Positions 40,117 through 48,223 of a DNA stretch of 64,000 bases are shown piece by piece; within the stretch, counting starts at the first letter, position 1, and every line of letters begins with the position of its first letter. A model generated the notes under the pieces. The model saw nothing but the letters and a program-made list of their open reading frames with translations, did no database searches and was not told the origin of the DNA. Both the position numbers and the translations under genes were made by a program. Source of the DNA: PNAI01 sp035574295 (lineage in GTDB: Bacteria > Pseudomonadota > Alphaproteobacteria > Rhizobiales > Xanthobacteraceae); contig DATLYX010000066.1 of NCBI GenBank assembly GCA_035574295.1, forward strand, positions 1 through 64,000, in the 5' to 3' direction.

Positions 40117-40362
40117 CTAGGCGTGGAGCTGCTGATATTTGGCAAGCAGCGTTTCCTTGTCCTCGACCCAGTCCGGATTGGGCACGATGCAGTTTGCCGG
40201 ACACACCAGCTTGCACTGCGGCTCGTCTTCGGCGCCGACGCACTCGGTGCATTTCATCGGGTCGATGACGTAGATCGGGTTGCCGGCCGAAATGGCCTTG
40301 TTCGGGCACACCGGCTCGCAGGCATCGCAGGCGGTGCAGGCGTCAGTTATCATCAGAGCCAT
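40117..40362 (-). CDS. fdx: 2[4Fe-4S] ferredoxin, electron donor of benzoyl-CoA reductase
   Basis: 81 residues. First cluster CTACDACEPVCP, second C-TEC-VGAEDEPQC-KLVCP with the 8-residue loop between Cys 2 and 3 and a C-terminal helix typical of Allochromatium-type ferredoxins; length equals that of the Thauera benzoyl-CoA reductase ferredoxin. Very negative potential allows it to reduce Bcr. It follows bcrD by 19 nt. Confidence 0.9.
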   Translation of the reverse strand: MALMITDACTACDACEPVCPNKAISAGNPIYVIDPMKCTECVGAEDEPQCKLVCPANCIVPNPDWVEDKETLLAKYQQLHA

Positions 40363-40381
40363 TGTCTGTCTCCATTGGCGC

Positions 40382-41227
40382 TCACGCAGCCTTCAGCACG
40401 TTCCCCTGTGCGGCAAGTTTCTCGTAACGGAATGCGCCCCACAAAGCGGCCCCGATCGCTCCGGCATAGATCGAATCGGGATGACTGCGGATCGCAACGC
40501 GCATGTCTTTCATTTTGGCGATATTTTCTTCCAACGCTGCGACCAGTCCTTGATCCAGCGCAAGCCCTCCTGTCATCATCACCACGCCCTCGGTCATGCC
40601 GATCGACTTCAAGAGTTTCGACAGTCGATCCGCCATCGACAGGTGGATGCCTTTGAGGATGTTGGGCGCCGAAATCCCGCGCGACACCATGTTGATCACG
40701 TCGGTCTCCGCCAGCACGGCGCAAATGCTGCTCACGATCTCCGGATTGTCCGCCTGGCGCGACAGCGCCCCGATCTCGTCCTGCGCAATGCCGAGATAGC
40801 GGGCGATATTTTCCAAAAACTGCCCCGATCCGGAGGCGCATTGGCTGGTCATCTTGTAGCTGAGCACTTTGCCGCGCTCGTCGATGCTGATGGCGCGGCC
40901 GTGCAGCGCGCCCACATCCAGCGCCGCGCGCGCGGCCGGGTCGAGATAGATCGCGCCGCGCGCGTGCGTGGTCATCGAGTAGAAATGCCCGGTATGGAAC
41001 GGCACCCCCTCTCCCTCGCCGGTGGTCGCCACGTAATGCACGTCCTTTTCGCTCAGTTTTGCGTCAGCAAGCACCTGTTCGTAGGCCAGGCGCGCCAGTT
41101 CCATCGGATCGCGCTGCCGGATGCGCAATGTCGTCCGCGCAAGCCACTCGGATTTCCCGTCCTCGACCTTGAACAGCGCCGCCTTCACCGCGCCCGTGCC
41201 CACGTCGATCCCTGCCGCAATCGTCAT
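40382..41227 (-). CDS. bcrD: Benzoyl-CoA reductase, delta subunit (ATPase)
   Basis: 281 residues of the BcrA/BadF/HgdC ATPase family. ATP-binding GIDVGTGAVKAALF at the start; Cys in TSQCASGSGQFLEN and SSICAVLAE supply ligands for the [4Fe-4S] shared with BcrA. With BcrA it couples hydrolysis of two ATP to electron transfer into the BcrBC ring-reducing part. Size matches Thauera BcrD (about 282) rather than the longer BcrA. Start overlaps the bcrA stop by 4 nt. Confidence 0.93.
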   Translation of the reverse strand: MTIAAGIDVGTGAVKAALFKVEDGKSEWLARTTLRIRQRDPMELARLAYEQVLADAKLSEKDVHYVATTGEGEGVPFHTGHFYSMTTHARGAIYLDPAARAALDVGALHGRAISIDERGKVLSYKMTSQCASGSGQFLENIARYLGIAQDEIGALSRQADNPEIVSSICAVLAETDVINMVSRGISAPNILKGIHLSMADRLSKLLKSIGMTEGVVMMTGGLALDQGLVAALEENIAKMKDMRVAIRSHPDSIYAGAIGAALWGAFRYEKLAAQGNVLKAA

Positions 41228-42558
41228 GCCTGTTTCCCCTCTGCCTGCCCAAGAAACGCTCTGCGCGCGAACTCGGCTGCTCCGAGCGCGCCGGTGTAGA
41301 TCGACTCCGGATTGATATTGATGGTCACGTCGCCGTAGTTCTCCTTGATGAGCTTTTTCAGCTCCCGCACCGCGGCTTCGTTCTTCGCCACCCCGCCGGT
41401 GAAGGTGAACTCGTTGGTCACGCCGCCCGAGCGCGAGATGATGGAAATCGCCCGCAGGATGATGGCGCGGTGCAGGCCGGCCAGGATGTCCTCGCGTTTT
41501 TCCCCGAGCGAGAGCCGGTCGCGCAGTTCGGCGCCGGCGAACACCGTGCAGGTTGAGTTGATGCGCGCCGGCCGGTCCGACTTCATGGCCAGCGGCCCGA
41601 GTTCGTGCAGCCCCATGTTCATCTCATCGGCGATGTAGCCGAGATAGCGGCCGCAGCCCGCGGCACATCGGTCGTTCATCTGGAAATTCTCGACGATGCC
41701 GTTGCTGTCCACCTGGATGCCCTTGGTGTCCTGCCCGCCGATGTCGAGCACGGTGCGCGTTTTCGGATACATCATGTGCGCGCCGAGGCCGTGGCAGAGG
41801 ATCTCCGAACGGATGTGCTCCTTGGAGAACGGCAGCGTCACGCGGCCGTAGCCGGTACCGACGAGATAGGCCTCCTCCAGCTCGATGGCGAGCGACCGCT
41901 CGATGATCGCCTGGATGTTTTGCGCTTCCGTCCCGAGCGTGGTCTCGGCGGCGAGCACGCGGCCGAGGGCGCGGCGGAATTTTTCGCTCAGCGCGCTGGC
42001 CGGGGGACGATTTTCGACCTCGATGATCGACTTGTCATAGACGTTGAGCAGAAGGTCGTAAGGAAGGCCGGCAGCGCGCGCTGCATCTTCGGCCAGGTGG
42101 TGATAGCGCGAACCGGCGATGTCGCGGAAGAAGTCGGATTTGCGCTTCGCCCCCGGCGCATAGAGCGCCGGCGCTTCGTCCCGCAGCGCGGTGAAGACGA
42201 GCGCCAGCGCGTCTTTGGTGCGCGCCTCCTTGCCGGCGAAACGTTCGCCGGAAATCTGCGCGATGCAGGTCTTTTCCAGATCGTCGAGCTGCTCCAGAAA
42301 CTGCTCGAGTCGGAAGGCCCGCTCGAAATCGCCGAGAAAAGCATCGAGTCGGTCGCCGAGCCGCCCGGCATCCGACAACGCGCGTCGGAACAGCGTGAAG
42401 CGCGCGTCGATTCGCGCTTCTTCGCTCGCCACGCGGGCGGCGGTGCTGTAGTTGGAACGCGAGTTGGTGATGCCGCGACCGATCACCTCGCGGTTCTCGT
42501 CGAGCAGCACCGCTTTCGTGGTCGTCGATCCGAGGTCGATGCCGACGAAGGTCTTCAT
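41224..42558 (-). CDS. bcrA: Benzoyl-CoA reductase, alpha subunit (ATPase)
   Basis: 444 residues. ATPase motifs FVGIDLGSTTTKAVLLD and TVLDIGGQDTKGIQVD; cluster Cys in NDRCAAGCGRYLG and NSTCTVFAGAE. An insertion of about 150 residues after the first motif distinguishes it from BcrD and from 2-hydroxyacyl-CoA dehydratase activators. Start at ATG 42558 with AAGGAGAGG upstream; the open frame before it is antisense-like. Forms the ATP-driven electron pump with BcrD. Confidence 0.93.
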   Translation of the reverse strand: MKTFVGIDLGSTTTKAVLLDENREVIGRGITNSRSNYSTAARVASEEARIDARFTLFRRALSDAGRLGDRLDAFLGDFERAFRLEQFLEQLDDLEKTCIAQISGERFAGKEARTKDALALVFTALRDEAPALYAPGAKRKSDFFRDIAGSRYHHLAEDAARAAGLPYDLLLNVYDKSIIEVENRPPASALSEKFRRALGRVLAAETTLGTEAQNIQAIIERSLAIELEEAYLVGTGYGRVTLPFSKEHIRSEILCHGLGAHMMYPKTRTVLDIGGQDTKGIQVDSNGIVENFQMNDRCAAGCGRYLGYIADEMNMGLHELGPLAMKSDRPARINSTCTVFAGAELRDRLSLGEKREDILAGLHRAIILRAISIISRSGGVTNEFTFTGGVAKNEAAVRELKKLIKENYGDVTININPESIYTGALGAAEFARRAFLGQAEGKQA

Positions 42559-42569
42559 TCTGCCTCTCC

Positions 42570-43883
42570 TTAGGCGGCCGAACGCGCGCTTGCGCGTTTC
42601 TGCTCGATCATCTGCAGGTAGCTTTCCAGCCGGTTCTTGATGTTGGCGGCCGAAAAATAGCGCGGATCGACGAGGTCGGATTCGACGAACGCGCCCGGCT
42701 TCCCGGTGCGCTTTTCCACCTCGCGCATGATCAACAACTGCCCGGCCGAAAAGCTGTTGCAGCTCTTGATCGAATTGATCAGCAGGCCGTCCGCATCGTA
42801 GTCCTTGACGTAGTTCGACAGCATTTCGATGCGCATCGGCAGGCTGCGGTTGGTGTAGACGCCGAGGCAATATTCGGCGAGCGTCTCGAGCGGTTTGCTG
42901 GGGTCGTGCCGGAAGCCGAAGTCGTAGACGCCGCCGACCTTGGTGTAGCTGGAGGCGACCACGACCGCGCCCTCGTCGTAGAACATCTTCCAGAACTGGC
43001 GGAAATTGGTGTAGTTCGGCGGCCCCTCGACGACGAGCCGATAGCGCTCCGGCCCCATGTCGCCGTCCGGCGTGACCGGCCCCTGGCCGTGGGCGAGCCG
43101 ATCCTCCACCTCCTCGCGCAGGAATCGGTAATACTCGATCGCGTCGTCGGTGCCGCGAAACGCGCCGAAGATCGGGCCGATGTAATAGATGCCGCCGAAA
43201 TAGGCGTCGATCGGCGAAGGCTTGTTTTTGGCGCTCTGCAGCACCCAGACCAGGTCTTCCTCAGCCTGCGCCGATTTCTTGAGATACTCGCGCAGCCGGT
43301 CGATGTCGAATTTCACGCCGGAAATGCGCTCTAGCTTCGGGATCACCTCTTCCTTGAGCTGCTTGACCATGTATTGGATCATGTTCGGCGTGATCTTGCC
43401 GTCGCCCATGTATGGCGTGTGCAGCATGATCGTCTCGCACTGGTACTGCTCGCGCAGCAGCTCGAACCATTTCATGAACGTGAAGCAGCCGGTGTAGGAG
43501 AGCAGGAGAACGTCCGGATTGGGAAATTTTTTCCCGTTCGGCGCTATGTTGCCCTTGGCCATCATGCCGATGTCGGATTTCACGTAGGTGCACACGTCCT
43601 CCGAGTGGCCGATTTTCTCGGCCTCGAGCACGTAGCTGCCGCTGGTGCGCCGCAATCCGTTCTGGATGGCGTTGACCTCAGGCAGGTTGTTGACGAGGTC
43701 GAAGCACATGATCAATTCGTTGAGATTGCCGGGAACGAAGGTCGAAACCACCTTCTCTCCGGTCTCCGGCGCGTTGGTCAGACGGTCGTAGTGCGCCGCC
43801 ATCATCTCCTTCTGCTTGAGCATGGAGGCGTCTTTCTTGACCTCTTTCGGCTTGACCTTCGGTGTGACGATGACGGCACTCAT
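42570..43883 (-). CDS. bcrB: Benzoyl-CoA reductase, beta subunit
   Basis: 437 residues of the HgdB/BcrBC superfamily, with DVLLLSYTGCFTFMKWF, VASSYTKVGGVYDFGFRHD and INSIKSCNSFSAGQLL providing Cys near the substrate and [4Fe-4S] site. Together with BcrC it binds benzoyl-CoA and carries out Birch-type reduction to cyclohexa-1,5-diene-1-carboxyl-CoA. ATG 43883 overlaps the bcrC stop (ATGA). Length matches Thauera BcrB. Confidence 0.93.
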   Translation of the reverse strand: MSAVIVTPKVKPKEVKKDASMLKQKEMMAAHYDRLTNAPETGEKVVSTFVPGNLNELIMCFDLVNNLPEVNAIQNGLRRTSGSYVLEAEKIGHSEDVCTYVKSDIGMMAKGNIAPNGKKFPNPDVLLLSYTGCFTFMKWFELLREQYQCETIMLHTPYMGDGKITPNMIQYMVKQLKEEVIPKLERISGVKFDIDRLREYLKKSAQAEEDLVWVLQSAKNKPSPIDAYFGGIYYIGPIFGAFRGTDDAIEYYRFLREEVEDRLAHGQGPVTPDGDMGPERYRLVVEGPPNYTNFRQFWKMFYDEGAVVVASSYTKVGGVYDFGFRHDPSKPLETLAEYCLGVYTNRSLPMRIEMLSNYVKDYDADGLLINSIKSCNSFSAGQLLIMREVEKRTGKPGAFVESDLVDPRYFSAANIKNRLESYLQMIEQKRASARSAA

Positions 43884-45067
43884 GCGGCGCTCCACAGTTT
43901 GATCGAATCGGCGAACGTGCCGGCCTGCTCGCGGATCGGCTGCATCTGGCCCGAGTTCTCCGCGTATTTGAAAGCGATGTACGGAATGCCGGCGTCCTTG
44001 AGGACGTGTTGCAGCATCGGCCGTTCGAGCAGCGCCGGATCGCAAAAACTGGGACAGGCGAAGATGACGCCTTCGGCGCCGGTGCGCCTCACGGCGCGCA
44101 CCAGATGCTGGCCCTTCTCTTTGAGGTTCGGCTCGTATTTAGCCGCCGTCGATTCCGAGTGATGCAGGAAGGCCGCTGCGAGATTTTGCAGCGGATCGCC
44201 TTCAAGGGGCACGTCGGCGGTGAGCCAGCGGGTCACCAGCAACAAATCGTCGTCGACGACATAGCAGCCGGCCAGTTCCAGCGATTTGATCAGGTTGAGC
44301 GGCGGCTGCTCGCAGAACACGCCGGTGAGCACGATGCGGCAGTTGTCGCGGCGCGGCCGCTCCTCGGCTTCGGCCGCCGCGAGATAGCTGCGGATCATCG
44401 CGGAATGTTCTTCGACCGGCAGTACGAGGCCGGCGCGCACGATCAGATAGACTTCCGCCGCCGGCGCCTGCCACGGCCGTTGCGCGCGGAAATCGTACAG
44501 TGCGCGCACCAGCCGCCGGTTCTCGTTGTAAAGGGCGATCGAGCGGCGCAGCTCGTCGTCGGTGATCGGTTTGCCGCGCAGGGTGGCGAGATCGTGCCGC
44601 AGCTCGGCCAGCTCGTTGACGTAGTAGTTGCCGCCGATGTCGTCGCGGTAGTTCTGCGGTACGTCGAAATAGCGGGCATACGCCTGCGGAAACATCATCT
44701 TCCACATCCCGGACAGGTTGCGGATCACGTCGCAGATCGACGGGAACAGCATGCCGTCCACGAAATCGAGGCGCCCCGAGACGCCGAGCTCGATCGTGGA
44801 GCGCGGGATGCGGCAGATGTAGCTCTGGTAGTAGGCGTCGCCGTGGATGACCTCGAGCTGATCGCCGCCGCCCACGATGCCGAGCGGCAGCATGTCGCCG
44901 GCATGGATGATCTCGCGCGGCACGTAGATCGGCATGTAGCCGATCACCTTGCGACCGGGGACCGCCGCCTTCCATGCGCGCGCGGTGGTGAAATGCAGAT
45001 CGTCGAACAGTTGCTGGGCCTGCGCGACGATGTCTGCGGTCTTCGCTCCGTTTAACGTTGCTGCCAT
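43880..45067 (-). CDS. bcrC: Benzoyl-CoA reductase, gamma subunit
   Basis: 395 residues, same superfamily as BcrB: VIGYMPIYVPREIIHAGDMLPLG, YICRIPRSTIELG, MLFPSICDVIRNLSGMW, LTGVFCEQPP, FACPSFCDPALLE. Cys in YIC and SIC are candidates for cluster binding. First of bcrCBAD, the same order as in Thauera. Its start lies 16 nt inside the 3' end of dch, so translation is coupled to the diene hydratase gene. Confidence 0.93.
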   Translation of the reverse strand: MAATLNGAKTADIVAQAQQLFDDLHFTTARAWKAAVPGRKVIGYMPIYVPREIIHAGDMLPLGIVGGGDQLEVIHGDAYYQSYICRIPRSTIELGVSGRLDFVDGMLFPSICDVIRNLSGMWKMMFPQAYARYFDVPQNYRDDIGGNYYVNELAELRHDLATLRGKPITDDELRRSIALYNENRRLVRALYDFRAQRPWQAPAAEVYLIVRAGLVLPVEEHSAMIRSYLAAAEAEERPRRDNCRIVLTGVFCEQPPLNLIKSLELAGCYVVDDDLLLVTRWLTADVPLEGDPLQNLAAAFLHHSESTAAKYEPNLKEKGQHLVRAVRRTGAEGVIFACPSFCDPALLERPMLQHVLKDAGIPYIAFKYAENSGQMQPIREQAGTFADSIKLWSAA

Positions 45068-45819
45068 TGTGCCGCTCGCTTCTCCAGGAAGGCGTTGAGG
45101 CCTTCCACGGCGTCATGGGTCGCCATCAGTTCGTCGAGATAGATGCGCTCCACCCGTTCGATCTTGGCTCGAACGCGGGCGCAGTAATCGAGCCGCGCCG
45201 CCCGCACGGCATGGCGCAGCGAGGATGCGCTTTTTGGCTTCAGATGCTCCTCGAAATAGGCCAGCGCGGCCCGCTCCGGTTCGGCGGCCGCTTCGCGCGC
45301 CAAGCCCATGGTCACGGCCTCGCTGCCGGTGATGCCGCGGCCGGACAACAAGAGATCGATCGCGCGCGCCGGGCCGATAAGCTCCGGCAACAGGCAGGAG
45401 GCCGCCGGCGCGAACACCCCGAGCTTCATTTCCGGCTGCGCCAGATGGGCATCCGGCGTCACAAACAGCAAATGGCCGGCCATGGCCACCTCAAGACCGC
45501 CCCCGAGGCAATGTCCGCGCACCGCCACCAGGATCGGAATCGGCGATTCGACCATGCGGAGGATCAGCCGATGCAGCGAACGCAGCATGGCTTCGCACCG
45601 ATCCGGCAGATGCTCCTCCACGCTCGCGCCGAAACTGAAATGCGGTCCTTCCGCATCGAGCAGCACCGCCGCGATCTCATCGTTGCGAAGATGCTTGGCG
45701 AATGCGGCATCGAGCGCCGCGATCATCTCGGCATCGATGAGATTGGCCTTCGGCCTGTTCAGACGCAGGCGCAGCAGGCGGCCTTCAGCCTCGAACCAGT
45801 CTTTCAGCGGCGAGGTCAT
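45052..45819 (-). CDS. dch: Cyclohexa-1,5-diene-1-carbonyl-CoA hydratase
   Basis: 255 residues, crotonase fold: HFSFGASVEEHLPD and GHCLGGGLEVAMAGHLL as oxyanion hole (Glu in GGLEVA), AQPEMKLGVFAPAASCLLP. Adds water to the dienoyl-CoA product of Bcr to give 6-hydroxycyclohex-1-ene-1-carboxyl-CoA. ATG 45819 overlaps the oah stop by 4 nt; a longer frame to 45867 would run inside oah. Context between oah and bcrC fits dch exactly. Confidence 0.9.
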   Translation of the reverse strand: MTSPLKDWFEAEGRLLRLRLNRPKANLIDAEMIAALDAAFAKHLRNDEIAAVLLDAEGPHFSFGASVEEHLPDRCEAMLRSLHRLILRMVESPIPILVAVRGHCLGGGLEVAMAGHLLFVTPDAHLAQPEMKLGVFAPAASCLLPELIGPARAIDLLLSGRGITGSEAVTMGLAREAAAEPERAALAYFEEHLKPKSASSLRHAVRAARLDYCARVRAKIERVERIYLDELMATHDAVEGLNAFLEKRAAQWQQR

Positions 45820-46964
45820 GGCTTGCGCGCTCGCGGTTGGATGCTCTCGGTCAGTGCGTCGGACCACGGCGTGTTGGCGGCGAGCGCCCGGCGCAGCGCC
45901 ACAAAATCCACTTCGCGGCCGGTCTCGCGCGTGCCTTCGTTGAAGGCGCGGAACCCGGCGCGGGCTTCGGTCATCATGTTGAGCGCAAGCCAGGCGCGGG
46001 CGTTCTCCTTATTGCGGTTCCAGGCGTCGAGTTTCGGCTTGCGCAGCTCCTCGATCGTCTTGGTGGTGCAATCGGGGAAGGTGTAGAGCAGCTTCGTGCA
46101 CAGCGCCTCCACCTTTTCGTCGAGAAGGCTGAGATCGACGGTGCCGCGCTGCATCAGCTCTTGCCCGGCCTTCAGCGCCTCGCCGGTCTTCGGTTTGCCG
46201 AAGACGATGCGGCCGTAGTCGTCGGTCAGGCGCGCGGTTTCGACCAGCGGATTGGGGAAGAATTTTCCGTCGACTTTGAGCGCCGGCACGATGTCGGTGA
46301 GCATGCCCATGAAATAGGCCTCATGCGCCGAGAACGGCTCGCATAGCACGCACGCCGCCATGGCGCGCTCGGCGCCGACCATCACCGGCAGGAAATCGGT
46401 GGCGCCGCCGATCGGGGCCGAACCGTGCTTGGGTCCCGCCTGCCCGAAGCGGGCGAGGTCCTGCGCCACCGAGAAATCGCAGGCCATGCCGATTTCCTGC
46501 CCGCCGCCGATGCGCATGCCGTTCACCCGGCAGATCACTGGCTTGTCGCAGGTGAGAATGGCCGACACCATGTCGTTGAACAGGCGCATGTAGCCGCGAT
46601 ATTCCTGCGGATTGCCGGCGTAATATTCGGCGTATTCCTTGGTGTTCCCGCCGGTGCAAAACGCCTTGTCGCCGGCCCCGGTGAACACGACGGCCACCAC
46701 ATCGCGCGCCGCGCTGGCGGCGCGGAACGCCAAGATCACGGCTTTCACCATGTCGGTGGTGTAGGAATTGAATTGCGCCGGGTTGTCGAGCGTGATCCAG
46801 GCATTGTACAGGCCGCTCACCGGCTTGCCGTCGTGGCCTTTGACCGGACGTTTCTCGTAACGCACGCCCTTGCTGAGACCGAGCCGCACATTCTCTGTCA
46901 CAAGCTCATGGTCCTTGATCTCGTGTCCGCCTGTTGCGACGCTGCGAACGGCCTCGGCATTCAT
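45816..46964 (-). CDS. oah: 6-oxocyclohex-1-ene-1-carbonyl-CoA hydrolase
   Basis: 382 residues, longer than ordinary crotonases, as is typical of Oah. GLYNAWITLDNPAQFNSYTTDMVKA, KAFCTGGNTKEYAEYYAGNP, MRIGGGQEIGMACDFSVAQD and GQAGPKHGSAPIGGATDFLP are characteristic. It adds water to the enone and then opens the ring to 3-hydroxypimelyl-CoA. ATG 46964 has GAGGAG at 7 nt. Oah belongs to the Thauera/Azoarcus/Magnetospirillum branch of the pathway; the R. palustris branch uses BadH/BadI instead. Confidence 0.93.
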   Translation of the reverse strand: MNAEAVRSVATGGHEIKDHELVTENVRLGLSKGVRYEKRPVKGHDGKPVSGLYNAWITLDNPAQFNSYTTDMVKAVILAFRAASAARDVVAVVFTGAGDKAFCTGGNTKEYAEYYAGNPQEYRGYMRLFNDMVSAILTCDKPVICRVNGMRIGGGQEIGMACDFSVAQDLARFGQAGPKHGSAPIGGATDFLPVMVGAERAMAACVLCEPFSAHEAYFMGMLTDIVPALKVDGKFFPNPLVETARLTDDYGRIVFGKPKTGEALKAGQELMQRGTVDLSLLDEKVEALCTKLLYTFPDCTTKTIEELRKPKLDAWNRNKENARAWLALNMMTEARAGFRAFNEGTRETGREVDFVALRRALAANTPWSDALTESIQPRARKP

Positions 46965-46975
46965 GATGCTGCTCC

Positions 46976-48061
46976 TCACGAATCGGGAACGAGAACGGCC
47001 CTGCGCTTGAGCGTGCCGGCGTGTGCCGCCTCGAAAACCTGGTTGATGGCGCTCAGCGGAAGTTTTTCGACGAACGGCGCCACCTTGACGCGACCGCTGA
47101 GCACAAGCTCAAGCGCCTGCGGATAGAGCTCGGGCGGACAACCCCAATTGCCGAGCGCGCGCGCATGGAAAGCCATCAGGTTCGAGAGCCGGATTTCCAC
47201 CTTGTCCATGGTGAAGCCGACGACGGCCAGCGTTCCGCCGTGATTGAGCAGGCTGAACGCAGTCTCTTGGCCCGGCCGCGTGCCGGAGCATTCGAAAATG
47301 ATCCACTCGGTCTGTCGCAACCCGCGCTCTTTGGCGAAAGTCTGCAATGCGCTTTTGAGGTCGCGCGGCGCCATCGCCCGCGCGTTCAATGTGAATGCTG
47401 CGCCCGCATCCTTGACGGCGGCGAGCTTGTCGTCGTTGATGTCGAGGGCAGCAACCGTTGCGCCGAAGGCCGCGGCAATCTGCGCCGCATAGCTGCCGAC
47501 GCCGCCGACGCCGTTGACGATCACGAAATCGCCAGGGGCGACCTGCGCCTGAACCACGGCCTGGTAGGGCGTGGTCACGGCATCGGCGATGACCGACAGA
47601 TCGGCCAGATCGACGCCGATAGCAGCCAATCTGCGTTCGTCGACCTCGCACAGGCCGCGCGCCGGCACGACGATGTGGGTGGCGAATCCGCCGTGAATGT
47701 CGTTGCCGGGCATTTTCTGATTGGGGCAGATCGTCGCCTTGCCGCGCCGGCACAGGTCGCATGAGCCGCAAGGGATGACCGCCGGCACGATGACCGCCCG
47801 ATTGAGCCAGCGTGTCGCATTGGCCCCGGCGGCGATGACGTGGCCGCTGATCTCGTGGCCGAGCGTCAGCGGCAGCTCGTGCTTGGTGCGCACCCCGTCG
47901 TAGTAGTAGCCGAGATCGGTATGGCAGACGCCGCAGCCGGCGATTTCCACCAGCACTTCGTCCGGCCCCGGGGACAGCCTGTCGCAGCGCATCGCGACGA
48001 GCGGCGCGCCCTTGCCGGTCATCACCCAACGCACGAATTGCGGTACGGCCGGTTTCACCAT
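46976..48061 (-). CDS. had: 6-hydroxycyclohex-1-ene-1-carboxyl-CoA dehydrogenase
   Basis: 361 residues, zinc alcohol dehydrogenase family. Catalytic zinc site GCGVCHTDLGYYYDG and GHEISG; structural zinc site CGSCDLCRRGKATIC; NAD site VNGVGGVGSYAAQIA. Oxidises the hydroxyenoyl-CoA to the 6-oxo compound that Oah opens. ATG 48061 has GAGG 7 nt upstream; the ATG at 48091 is close to the predicted transcript start (48096) from the FNR-type site at 48131. First gene of the operon running to 38546. Confidence 0.92.
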   Translation of the reverse strand: MVKPAVPQFVRWVMTGKGAPLVAMRCDRLSPGPDEVLVEIAGCGVCHTDLGYYYDGVRTKHELPLTLGHEISGHVIAAGANATRWLNRAVIVPAVIPCGSCDLCRRGKATICPNQKMPGNDIHGGFATHIVVPARGLCEVDERRLAAIGVDLADLSVIADAVTTPYQAVVQAQVAPGDFVIVNGVGGVGSYAAQIAAAFGATVAALDINDDKLAAVKDAGAAFTLNARAMAPRDLKSALQTFAKERGLRQTEWIIFECSGTRPGQETAFSLLNHGGTLAVVGFTMDKVEIRLSNLMAFHARALGNWGCPPELYPQALELVLSGRVKVAPFVEKLPLSAINQVFEAAHAGTLKRRAVLVPDS

Positions 48062-48130
48062 CGGTTGCCTCGCGGCGCCAACACGGGCCATTTGTGTGCG
48101 GTAACTTCCGGCTGCCGTTTCCCGCCCGCC

Positions 48131-48144
48131 TTGATCTAAAGCAA
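48131..48144. promoter_or_regulatory. FNR/Dnr/FixK-type site between had and korA
   Basis: TTGAT-CTAA-AGCAA (one mismatch). Class II distances give starts near 48096 (minus, had-bcr operon) and 48179 (plus, korAB, with -10 TAGTAC at 48168-48173). One site may set both divergent operons. Confidence 0.5.
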
Positions 48145-48223
48145 GGAAATCCGAAAAAATCGCATTGTAGTACTGAAATACGCCTTGCGGCCTGTGCGTC
48201 GGCCCGGAACAAAGGGGGCGAGC

